A stretch of DNA of 14,435 nt, from NCBI GenBank assembly GCA_937958295.1, contig CALFEY010000356.1:1-14435 (forward strand), read 5' to 3'. This document shows, piece by piece, positions 8,396 through 13,635 of the stretch. The notes under the pieces are model-generated. The model had not been told where the DNA came from and did no database searches. It saw nothing but the letters and a program-made list of their open reading frames with translations. A program made the translations under genes and the position numbers. Position 1 is the stretch's first letter; each line of letters opens with the position of its first letter. Source of the stretch: an uncultured Pseudomonadota bacterium (lineage in GTDB: Bacteria > Pseudomonadota > Gammaproteobacteria > Burkholderiales > Casimicrobiaceae).

Positions 8396-8425
8396 TTGAC
8401 CTGTCGCTTTTGACGCGCGTATAGT
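8396..8425 (+). promoter_or_regulatory. Sigma-70-type promoter of the dcw cluster (Pmra)
   Basis: TTGACC at 8396-8401 (-35) and TATAGT at 8420-8425 (-10) are separated by 18 bp. Both are close to consensus, and the sequence between and upstream is AT-rich compared with the neighbouring genes. Transcription would start near 8431-8433, just at the first MraZ box. This is the expected place for the mraZ promoter. A second TTGACG at 8410-8415 is too close to the -10 to serve as its -35 box. Confidence 0.8.
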
Positions 8426-8434
8426 GCGCTCCAG

Positions 8435-8470
8435 TGGTAAAAAGTGGGTCAAAGTGGGTTGAAGTTGGGC
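8435..8470 (+). promoter_or_regulatory. MraZ operator: array of TGGGN boxes
   Basis: MraZ is known in E. coli and other bacteria to bind direct TGGGN repeats separated by 5 bases in front of its own gene. Here TGGTA (8435-8439, degenerate), TGGGT (8445-8449), TGGGT (8455-8459) and TGGGC (8466-8470) form such an array, with the wider repeat unit AAAGTGGGT. The first two steps are 10 bp and the last is 11 bp. The array lies immediately downstream of the predicted start site, so MraZ bound here could block promoter clearance and control the cluster. Confidence 0.85.
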
Positions 8471-8478
8471 TTTTATGA

Positions 8479-8501
8479 CGCTCGCCTGAACGAGGCGAGC
8501 G
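8479..8501 (+). promoter_or_regulatory. Leader stem-loop upstream of mraZ
   Basis: CGCTCGCC (8479-8486) and GGCGAGCG (8494-8501) pair perfectly over 8 bp around the 7-base loop TGAACGA. GA/TC can extend the base beyond one bulged G. It lies about 50 bases into the predicted mraZ transcript and just after the last MraZ box. There is no T run after it, so it is not an intrinsic terminator; an RNA-level role is possible but unproven. Confidence 0.5.
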
Positions 8502-8584
8502 GTCAACGAGACGAAAGCCCCAGCGCGAAGAGGACAGGCGTGGCGGGTGAGCGAGAACCAGGCGAGGGCGTGCCGACGGGGAGC

Positions 8585-8592
8585 GAGGAGGG
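8585..8592 (+). promoter_or_regulatory. mraZ ribosome binding site with long spacing and an intervening mini-hairpin
   Basis: GAGGAGGG at 8585-8592 is a strong Shine-Dalgarno, but 13 bases lie between it and the ATG at 8606, more than the usual 5-9. The interval carries GGGCG (8590-8594) and CGCCC (8599-8603), which can fold into a 5-bp hairpin with loop GGTC, shortening the effective distance or partly hiding the site. No other ATG or GTG nearby fits MraZ homology. Confidence 0.6.
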
Positions 8593-8605
8593 CGGGTCCG
8601 CCCCC

Positions 8606-9049
8606 ATGTTTCGCGGCGTCACGGCGCTGGTGCTCGACGCCAAGGGTCGTCTTGCCATCCCTGCCCGGCATCGCGACGCGCTCGCTGGGCCTTCCGGCCA
8701 GCTTGTGCTCACCGCCGACCCCTCGCGTTGCCTACTCCTCTATCCGCGCGCCTCGTGGGAGCCGATCCAGGCGCAGCTGATGGCGCTGTCGTCGTTCGAT
8801 GCGCGCATCCGCGGCCTGCAGCGCCTGCTCGTGGGTCACGCCGACGACGTCGAGGTCGATGCCGCCGGCCGCATCCTCGTGCCACCCGAGCTTCGCCGCT
8901 ACGCGAACCTCGACAAGCGCGTGGTGCTCGTGGGGCAGGGCCGCAAGCTCGAGTTGTGGGACGAGGCGCAGTGGGAAGTGCAGACCGCGCAGGCCATCGC
9001 CTTCCCGGCCGACGGGCTGCCGCCCGAGCTTGCCGGCTTCTCCCTGTAG
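8606..9049 (+). CDS. mraZ: MraZ, transcriptional regulator of the dcw cluster
   Basis: DNA-binding protein with two AbrB/SpoVT-like swapped-hairpin domains that forms rings and represses its own promoter in E. coli. The 147-residue product has the normal family length. Both hallmark motifs are present: DAKGR at 11-15, followed by LAIPARHRDAL, and DAAGR at 85-89, followed by ILVPPELRRYA. The start at ATG 8606 (MFRGV) matches the usual N-terminus. The frame stays open 54 codons further upstream to a GTG at 8444, but that extension is low-complexity leader overlapping the MraZ boxes and is not expected in the protein. First gene of the plus-strand dcw unit; its TAG is directly followed by the ATG of rsmH. 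The TGGGN array upstream suggests autoregulation. Confidence 0.96.
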   Translation: MFRGVTALVLDAKGRLAIPARHRDALAGPSGQLVLTADPSRCLLLYPRASWEPIQAQLMALSSFDARIRGLQRLLVGHADDVEVDAAGRILVPPELRRYANLDKRVVLVGQGRKLELWDEAQWEVQTAQAIAFPADGLPPELAGFSL

Positions 9050-10051
9050 ATGAGCGATGGCGTCCACGTCCCCGTCCTGCTCGAAGAAGCCGTGGCGGCG
9101 CTGGCGGTCATGCCGACCGGCACCTACGTCGATGCCACTTTCGGCCGCGGCGGGCACAGCACCCGCATCTTGGCCGGCCTGGGGCCGCAGGGCCGCCTCA
9201 TTGCCGTCGATCGCGATCCGCACGCCGCGCGCGCTGCGGACGAGCTCGCCGGTCGCGATTCCCGTTTTTTGTTTCGCCGCGCGTGGTTCTCGGAACTGCC
9301 CGCCGTCCTCGCCGAACTTGCCCCGGCTGGAGTCGACGGTGCGCTTTTCGATCTCGGAACCTCCTCGCCGCAGATCGACGACGCCACGCGCGGCTTCTCT
9401 TTCCGTTTCGACGGTCCCCTCGACATGAGGATGGATCCCACCCGCGGCGAGTCGGCTGCGCAATTCCTTGCCCGCGCCTCCGTGCGCGAATTGACCGAGG
9501 TGATCCGCGACTATGGTGAAGAACGGTTTGCTCAATCGATTGCAGCAGCAATTGCGACGGCGCGCGCTGCGCAGCCCATCGGGAGCACGGGGCAGCTCAA
9601 GCGGATCGTGGGCCAAGCCGTCGGCTCGTTCACGCGGGGTGATTGGAGTCAGGATCCGGCCACGCGCACGTTCCAGGCCCTTCGGATTTTCGTGAACCGG
9701 GAGCTGTCCGAGATAGGCAGCGCCCTGCCGGCGATGGTCCCGTTGTTGCGCACCGGCGGGCGCCTGGCCGTGATCGCCTTCCACTCGCTCGAAGACCGCA
9801 TCGTGAAACGCTTCTTCCAGCGCGCTGCCCAGCCGTTTGCCGGTGACCCGGCCGTGGCGCGCCTGGCCATCCGCACCGACGCGCTGCCGGGCGCGCCGCT
9901 GGCGCTCGTGGGGCGCGCGGTGAAGCCGTCCGCCGCCGAGGTGGAGCGCAATACGCGCTCGCGCAGCGCGATCATGCGCGTGGCGCAACGCACCGCCGCG
10001 CCGCTGCCAGAGGGCTGGCCGCGCGGTTACGTCGAAGCGGGGCGCGCATGA
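9050..10051 (+). CDS. rsmH: RsmH (MraW), 16S rRNA N4-methyltransferase for C1402
   Basis: S-adenosylmethionine-dependent methyltransferase that modifies N4 of C1402 in the 30S P-site. The 333-residue product is slightly longer than E. coli RsmH (313). Visible motifs: HVPVLLEEA at 6-14, the SAM loop VDATFGRGGHS at 27-37, AVDRDP at 52-57 (ribose-binding acidic residue), DLGTSSPQIDD at 101-111, FSFRFDGPLDMRMDP at 116-130, DPATRTFQALRIFVN at 202-216 and AFHSLEDRIVKRFF at 243-256, then the closing NTRSRSAIMR. A short tail after about 314 is not part of the conserved core. ATG 9050 abuts the mraZ TAG with no gap and no obvious ribosome binding site, so translation probably depends on coupling. Its TGA overlaps the ftsL ATG (ATGA). 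Confidence 0.97.
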   Translation: MSDGVHVPVLLEEAVAALAVMPTGTYVDATFGRGGHSTRILAGLGPQGRLIAVDRDPHAARAADELAGRDSRFLFRRAWFSELPAVLAELAPAGVDGALFDLGTSSPQIDDATRGFSFRFDGPLDMRMDPTRGESAAQFLARASVRELTEVIRDYGEERFAQSIAAAIATARAAQPIGSTGQLKRIVGQAVGSFTRGDWSQDPATRTFQALRIFVNRELSEIGSALPAMVPLLRTGGRLAVIAFHSLEDRIVKRFFQRAAQPFAGDPAVARLAIRTDALPGAPLALVGRAVKPSAAEVERNTRSRSAIMRVAQRTAAPLPEGWPRGYVEAGRA

Positions 10052-10332
10052 CGCGCGTGAACCTCGTGCTGCTGGTGATCCTCGTGCTGTGCGCGCTGTC
10101 GCTCGTCACCTCGCGCCACCAGGCGCGGCGCCTGTTCGTGGACCTCGAGCGCGCGCAGGCGGAGCAGCGCGCCTACGAAACCGAGTACGGCCAGCTCCAG
10201 CTCGAGCAATCGACGTGGGGCATGCCCGCGCGAGTGGAGAAGATCGCCCGCGAGCAGCTGCGCATGCAGCTGCCCACCACCGCTCGCACCGAGGTCGTGC
10301 CGATGCCGTCGCGTGGGGAGGCGCCGCGATGA
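10048..10332 (+). CDS. ftsL: FtsL, bitopic cell-division protein
   Basis: Small inner-membrane protein of the FtsQLB subcomplex that helps activate septal peptidoglycan synthesis by FtsW-FtsI. The 94-residue product has the expected architecture: a very short cytoplasmic start, one transmembrane helix (about 5-21, LVLLVILVLCALSLVTS), then a periplasmic coiled-coil region rich in Arg, Glu, Gln and Leu (about 24-58), and a distal part with PARVEKIAREQLRMQLP resembling betaproteobacterial FtsL. Sequence conservation of this family is low, so the call also rests on position between rsmH and ftsI. ATGA overlaps occur at both ends (10048-10051 with rsmH, 10329-10332 with ftsI). Confidence 0.93.
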   Translation: MTRVNLVLLVILVLCALSLVTSRHQARRLFVDLERAQAEQRAYETEYGQLQLEQSTWGMPARVEKIAREQLRMQLPTTARTEVVPMPSRGEAPR

Positions 10333-12077
10333 AGGCGGCGGCCGCCCGTCCGCGCCTTGCGCCGGCTGCCGCGGCAGTGCCCGCGCTGCCGCGCCTGCGC
10401 GCGCCGCTCGTCTTCGGCGTGCTCGCGCTGTTCTTCGCCGGCCTCGTGGGACGCTCGCTGTACCTGCAGGGGATCGACAACGAGTTCCTGCAGGAGCAGG
10501 GCAGCGCGCGCCATTCCCGCGACCTCGAGGTGCCCGCGCATCGCGGCCGCATCGTCGATCGCTTCGGCGAGGCGCTGGCCGTGTCCACGCCGGTGCGCTC
10601 GCTGTGGGCCTTCCCCGACAAGTTCGAGGCCAGCCCCGAGCAGCTGCAGTCTCTTGCGCGCATCCTGGAGACCACGCCGGCGCGCATCACGGCGCAACTC
10701 GGTGCGCACGAGGAGTTCGCGTTCGTGGCCCGGCAGATCGCGCCCGAGACGTCCGAGCGCGTGATGGCGCTGCGCATCAAGGGGCTGCACGACCAGAACG
10801 AATACCGCCGCTACTATCCCGGCGGCGAAGTCACCGCGCACATCGTGGGCTTCACCGGCGACAAGGATGCCGGCCAGGAAGGGCTCGAGCTCGCGCAGCA
10901 GCAGTGGCTTGCCGGCGTGCCGGGCAGCCGCCGCGTGATCATCAACCGCCGCTTCGAGGCGGTGGAGGATGTCGCCGCCATCCGCGCCCCGCAGGCGGGA
11001 CGCGACCTCGCGCTCGCCATCGACACGCGACTGCAGTACCTCGCCTTCCGCGAGCTCAAGGCCGCGGTGGAGGCGAACAAGGCGAAGGCCGGCGGCCTCG
11101 TGATCCTCGACGTGGCCACCGGCGAGATCCTCGCCCTCGCCAACTGGCCCACGTACAACCCCAATCGCCGCGACAAGGTCGCGCGCGAGAAGATGCGCAA
11201 CCGCGCGCTGACCGACATCTTCGAGCCGGGGTCCACGCTCAAGCCGTTCACGATCGCCGCCGCGCTCGAGGCGGGCAAGGTGCGCCCCGACACAGTGATC
11301 CAGACGGGCAACGGCTCGCTCACGATCGGCCCCAACACGATCCGCGACGCCCATCCGGCCGGCGCGCTCACGGTCGAGCAGGTCATCCAGAAATCGTCGA
11401 ACGTGGGCTCGGGGCGCATCGCGCTCATGATGCAACCCGACACGATGTGGCAGATGTTCTCCAACGTGGGCTTCGGCACGCCGCCCAGGACCGGCTTCCC
11501 GGGCGAGGTCGGTGGGCGGCTGCGTCCGGCGCGCACCTGGAAGCCCATCGAGCAGGTCACGATGGCCTACGGCCACGGCATTTCGGTCAATCTCGTCCAG
11601 CTCGCCCGCGCGTACACGATGTTCGCCACCGATGGCCAGGTGAAGCCCGTCACGCTGTTGCGGACCGAGGGCGCCGTCGAGGGCAGGCAGGTGATCTCGC
11701 CCACCACGGCGCTCGCCGTGCGTCGCATGCTGGAGATGGCCGTGCTGCCGGGCGGTACCGCGCCCAAGGCGCAGGTCGTGGGCTATCGGGTAGCGGGCAA
11801 GACGGGCACGGCGCACAAGCTCGAGGGCAAGGGGTACGCGCCCAACAAGTACGTGTCGTCATTCGTGGGCTTCGCGCCGGCATCGCAGCCGCGGCTCGTG
11901 GTGGCCGTGATGATCGACGAGCCCGCCGGCGGTCAGTACTACGGCGGCTCCGTGGCAGGCCCCGTGTTCTCGAGCGTGATGGGGCCGGCGCTACGTACGC
12001 TGGGGGTGCCCACGGATGCGCCGGTGAACAACGTGATCCTGCCGCCCGACGGCCTCGAAGTGCACGAGGAGACGTGA
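10329..12077 (+). CDS. ftsI: FtsI (PBP3), septum-specific peptidoglycan transpeptidase
   Basis: Class B penicillin-binding protein that cross-links septal peptidoglycan with FtsW; anchored in the inner membrane with its active site in the periplasm, target of beta-lactams. The 582-residue product has an Ala/Pro-rich cytoplasmic start, a transmembrane helix at about 26-44, the PBP dimer region beginning with PAHRGRIVDRFGE at 69-81, and the transpeptidase domain with all three motifs: STLK at 302-305 (nucleophile Ser302), SSN at 356-358 and KTG at 491-493. The start is ATG 10329, which overlaps the ftsL TGA and is preceded at a 7-base distance by GGGGAGG (10315-10321). The frame is open upstream, but there it only shadows ftsL. 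It is followed not by a coupled murE, as the other junctions would suggest, but by a 79-bp gap. Confidence 0.97.
   Translation: MKAAAARPRLAPAAAAVPALPRLRAPLVFGVLALFFAGLVGRSLYLQGIDNEFLQEQGSARHSRDLEVPAHRGRIVDRFGEALAVSTPVRSLWAFPDKFEASPEQLQSLARILETTPARITAQLGAHEEFAFVARQIAPETSERVMALRIKGLHDQNEYRRYYPGGEVTAHIVGFTGDKDAGQEGLELAQQQWLAGVPGSRRVIINRRFEAVEDVAAIRAPQAGRDLALAIDTRLQYLAFRELKAAVEANKAKAGGLVILDVATGEILALANWPTYNPNRRDKVAREKMRNRALTDIFEPGSTLKPFTIAAALEAGKVRPDTVIQTGNGSLTIGPNTIRDAHPAGALTVEQVIQKSSNVGSGRIALMMQPDTMWQMFSNVGFGTPPRTGFPGEVGGRLRPARTWKPIEQVTMAYGHGISVNLVQLARAYTMFATDGQVKPVTLLRTEGAVEGRQVISPTTALAVRRMLEMAVLPGGTAPKAQVVGYRVAGKTGTAHKLEGKGYAPNKYVSSFVGFAPASQPRLVVAVMIDEPAGGQYYGGSVAGPVFSSVMGPALRTLGVPTDAPVNNVILPPDGLEVHEET
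12066..12071 (+). promoter_or_regulatory. Strong ribosome binding site inside the ftsI 3' end, now serving a mini-ORF
   Basis: GAGGAG at 12066-12071 (extending to GAGGAGA) stands 7-8 bases before the ATG at 12080, ideal spacing. It overlaps the last ftsI codons, exactly where the site for a tightly coupled murE would be expected. The murE ATG itself, 77 bp further on, has no comparable site. Confidence 0.65.
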
Positions 12078-12079
12078 GC

Positions 12080-12160
12080 ATGGGCCCCCACGCTCGCATA
12101 AGAGCTCTGCTCGCTGCCCCCCGAGGGGGAGCGGTCCGCGGCTTCGGGCGATCACCATGA
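12080..12160 (+). CDS. 26-codon bridging mini-ORF between ftsI and murE
   Basis: An ATG two bases after the ftsI stop opens a 26-codon frame that reads through the GC-rich intergenic element. It ends in TGA at 12158-12160, so its last bases form ATGA with the murE start (12157-12160). It has the good GAGGAG site described separately. The peptide is Arg/Ala/Gly/Pro rich, with no recognisable domain, and is likely a by-product. Its probable value is to carry ribosomes to the murE ATG. Whether it is translated cannot be seen from sequence alone. Confidence 0.4.
   Translation: MGPHARIRALLAAPRGGAVRGFGRSP
12083..12150. repeat. GC-rich hairpin element resembling dispersed Burkholderiales intergenic repeats
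   Basis: The ftsI-murE gap is filled by GC-rich sequence. Its core CTCGCTGCCCCCCGAGGGGG (12110-12129) folds as CGCT + CCCCC (12112-12121, one bulged G) against GGGGG + AGCG (12125-12133), with loop CGA. Upstream there is an 8-bp palindrome AGAGCTCT (12101-12108) and a direct repeat GCTCGC (12092-12097 and 12109-12114). The GCTGCCCCCCGAGGGGG string is, to my recollection, a common core of palindromic intergenic repeats in Burkholderiales such as Comamonadaceae. No other copy was seen in this window, and edges are approximate. Confidence 0.55.
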
Positions 12161-13635
12161 CCGACGCCGTCAAGGAGTTCGACGTGGCCGCGCTGCTGGC
12201 GCGCCTGGGCGCCCACCCGCATCGCATCACCGCCGACAGCCGGCGGGTGGAGCCGGGCGTCGCCTTCGCGGCGTATCCCGGCGGCACGGTGGACGGCCGC
12301 AGCTTCGTGCCCGACGCCGTGGCTCGTGGAGCCGCGGCGGTGCTGTGGGAGTCGCGCGGGTGGCAATGGGACGCCGCGCTTGCCACGCCGAACGCCGGCG
12401 TGGAAGGGCTGCAGCAGCGCGTGGGCTTCATCGCCGACTTCATCTACGGCAGTGCGACCCGCAAGCTGTGGATGATCGGCGTGACCGGCACCAACGGAAA
12501 GACGTCCTCGGCGCACTGGATCGCGCAGGCGCTCGATGCCTGCGGCACGCGCACGGCCGTGGTGGGCACGATCGGCAATGGCCTCGTCGGAGCCACGGCC
12601 CCGGCCACGCACACCACGCCCGACGCCGCGCTACTCCACGAGTTGCTCGCGCAGTTCTTGGCCGCCGGCGCGCGCGCCGTGGCGATGGAGGTGTCCTCGC
12701 ACGGCCTCGACCAAGGTCGCGTGAATGGCGCCACCTTCGACGTGGCGCTCTTTACCAATCTCACCCGCGACCACCTCGACTATCACAAGACGATGGCGGC
12801 CTACGGTGCCGCCAAAGCCAAGCTCTTCGCCTGGCCGGGACTCAAGACCGCCGTGATCAATGCCGACGATCTCTTCGGCCGTAGCCTGGTCGACATCGCC
12901 CGCGGTCGCGGGCAGAACGTCCTCACCTACGGCCTCGGGTCGGCCGACATCGTGGCCCTGCCGCTGTCGGTGGACCGTCGCGGCTTCGTGCTCGACGTCA
13001 CCACGCCGTGGGGCCGAGCCACCGTGCGCTCGGGACTCGTGGGCGCCTTCAATGCGCAGAACCTGCTCGGCGTCCTCGGCGTGCTGCTCGCCTCCGACGT
13101 TCCGCTCGCCCGTGCCGTGGAGGCCATTGGCATGCTGCAGCCCCCCGCGGGGCGCATGCAGCGCTTCGGCGGCGATCGCAGGCCGCTCGTGGTGGTGGAC
13201 TACGCGCACACGCCCGATGCGCTCGAGAAAGTGCTGGTCGCGCTGCGCCCGGCCGTGGCCGACGGCAGCGAGCTCGTCTGCGTCTTCGGCTGTGGGGGCG
13301 ACCGCGATCCCGGCAAGCGCCCGCAGATGGGCGCCGTGGCCGCCGCGCATGCGGATCGCGTCGTGGTCACGAGCGACAATCCACGCAGCGAGGACCCGCT
13401 CGCGATCGCGCAGGCCGTGGTGAAGGGCGTGCGCGACGCCGGCCACCGCCGGTGGACCGTCGAGGTCGACCGCCGCGCTGCCATTGCGGCCGCCGTTGCC
13501 GGGGCCGCGATGGGCGACGTCGTGCTCGTGGCCGGCAAAGGCCACGAGACGTACCAGGAGGTGTCGGGGGAGCGGCGGTCCTTCTCCGATGCGCACGAGG
13601 CGCAGGTGGCGCTCGCGGCGTGGAGTGACGCATGA
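12157..13635 (+). CDS. murE: MurE, UDP-MurNAc-L-Ala-D-Glu:meso-diaminopimelate ligase
   Basis: Cytoplasmic ATP-dependent ligase that adds the third residue of the peptidoglycan stem peptide. The 492-residue product matches family length. Visible parts: N-terminal substrate-binding domain (ITADSRRVEPG at 24-34), ATP loop VTGTNGKTSS at 109-118, the TTPD segment (153-156), EVSSHGLDQGR (178-188), DHLDYH followed by AAKAKLF, in which Lys220 aligns with the carbamylated lysine, and the C-terminal domain with DYAHTPDALEK (348-358). DNPR at 407-410 is the signature for meso-diaminopimelate rather than lysine, as expected for a Gram-negative. GKGHETYQEV (460-469) is also conserved. The ATG 12157 gives a normal N-terminus but lacks a clear Shine-Dalgarno; it overlaps the TGA of the bridging mini-ORF. 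Its own TGA overlaps the murF ATG. Confidence 0.97.
   Translation: MTDAVKEFDVAALLARLGAHPHRITADSRRVEPGVAFAAYPGGTVDGRSFVPDAVARGAAAVLWESRGWQWDAALATPNAGVEGLQQRVGFIADFIYGSATRKLWMIGVTGTNGKTSSAHWIAQALDACGTRTAVVGTIGNGLVGATAPATHTTPDAALLHELLAQFLAAGARAVAMEVSSHGLDQGRVNGATFDVALFTNLTRDHLDYHKTMAAYGAAKAKLFAWPGLKTAVINADDLFGRSLVDIARGRGQNVLTYGLGSADIVALPLSVDRRGFVLDVTTPWGRATVRSGLVGAFNAQNLLGVLGVLLASDVPLARAVEAIGMLQPPAGRMQRFGGDRRPLVVVDYAHTPDALEKVLVALRPAVADGSELVCVFGCGGDRDPGKRPQMGAVAAAHADRVVVTSDNPRSEDPLAIAQAVVKGVRDAGHRRWTVEVDRRAAIAAAVAGAAMGDVVLVAGKGHETYQEVSGERRSFSDAHEAQVALAAWSDA

Larger units (their letters stand above)
8138..8605. other. Divergent intergenic control region between the barrel/tam unit and the dcw cluster
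   Basis: This 468-bp gene-free stretch separates the two divergent transcripts. From about 8280 to 8420 it is clearly more AT-rich than the flanking genes. The plus-strand half contains the dcw promoter, the MraZ boxes and a leader of about 170 bases. The minus-strand half contains the ribosome binding site of the barrel gene and several palindromes and direct repeats, listed separately. I could not find a convincing minus-strand -35/-10 pair for the barrel gene: AT-rich segments around 8318-8345 are possible -10 regions, but none pairs with a good TTGACA-like box at 16-18 bp. No tRNA-like or small protein-coding gene was recognised. Confidence 0.8.

Noticed and set aside
8444..8605. N-terminal extension of MraZ from a GTG at 8444
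   Set aside because: The extension would run through the MraZ boxes and leader and is low-complexity. Family members start at the MFRG-type N-terminus, which has a strong ribosome binding site ahead of it.
8432..8605. The actinobacterial mraW leader RNA motif in the mraZ upstream region
   Set aside because: That motif is known from Actinobacteria. The single hairpin here is not enough to assign it, and the surrounding proteins look betaproteobacterial.
9491..9518. Internal promoter within rsmH (TTGACC followed by TATGGT)
   Set aside because: The spacing is about 15 bp and the -10 is poor, and it lies inside conserved coding sequence. Nothing downstream needs a separate promoter there.
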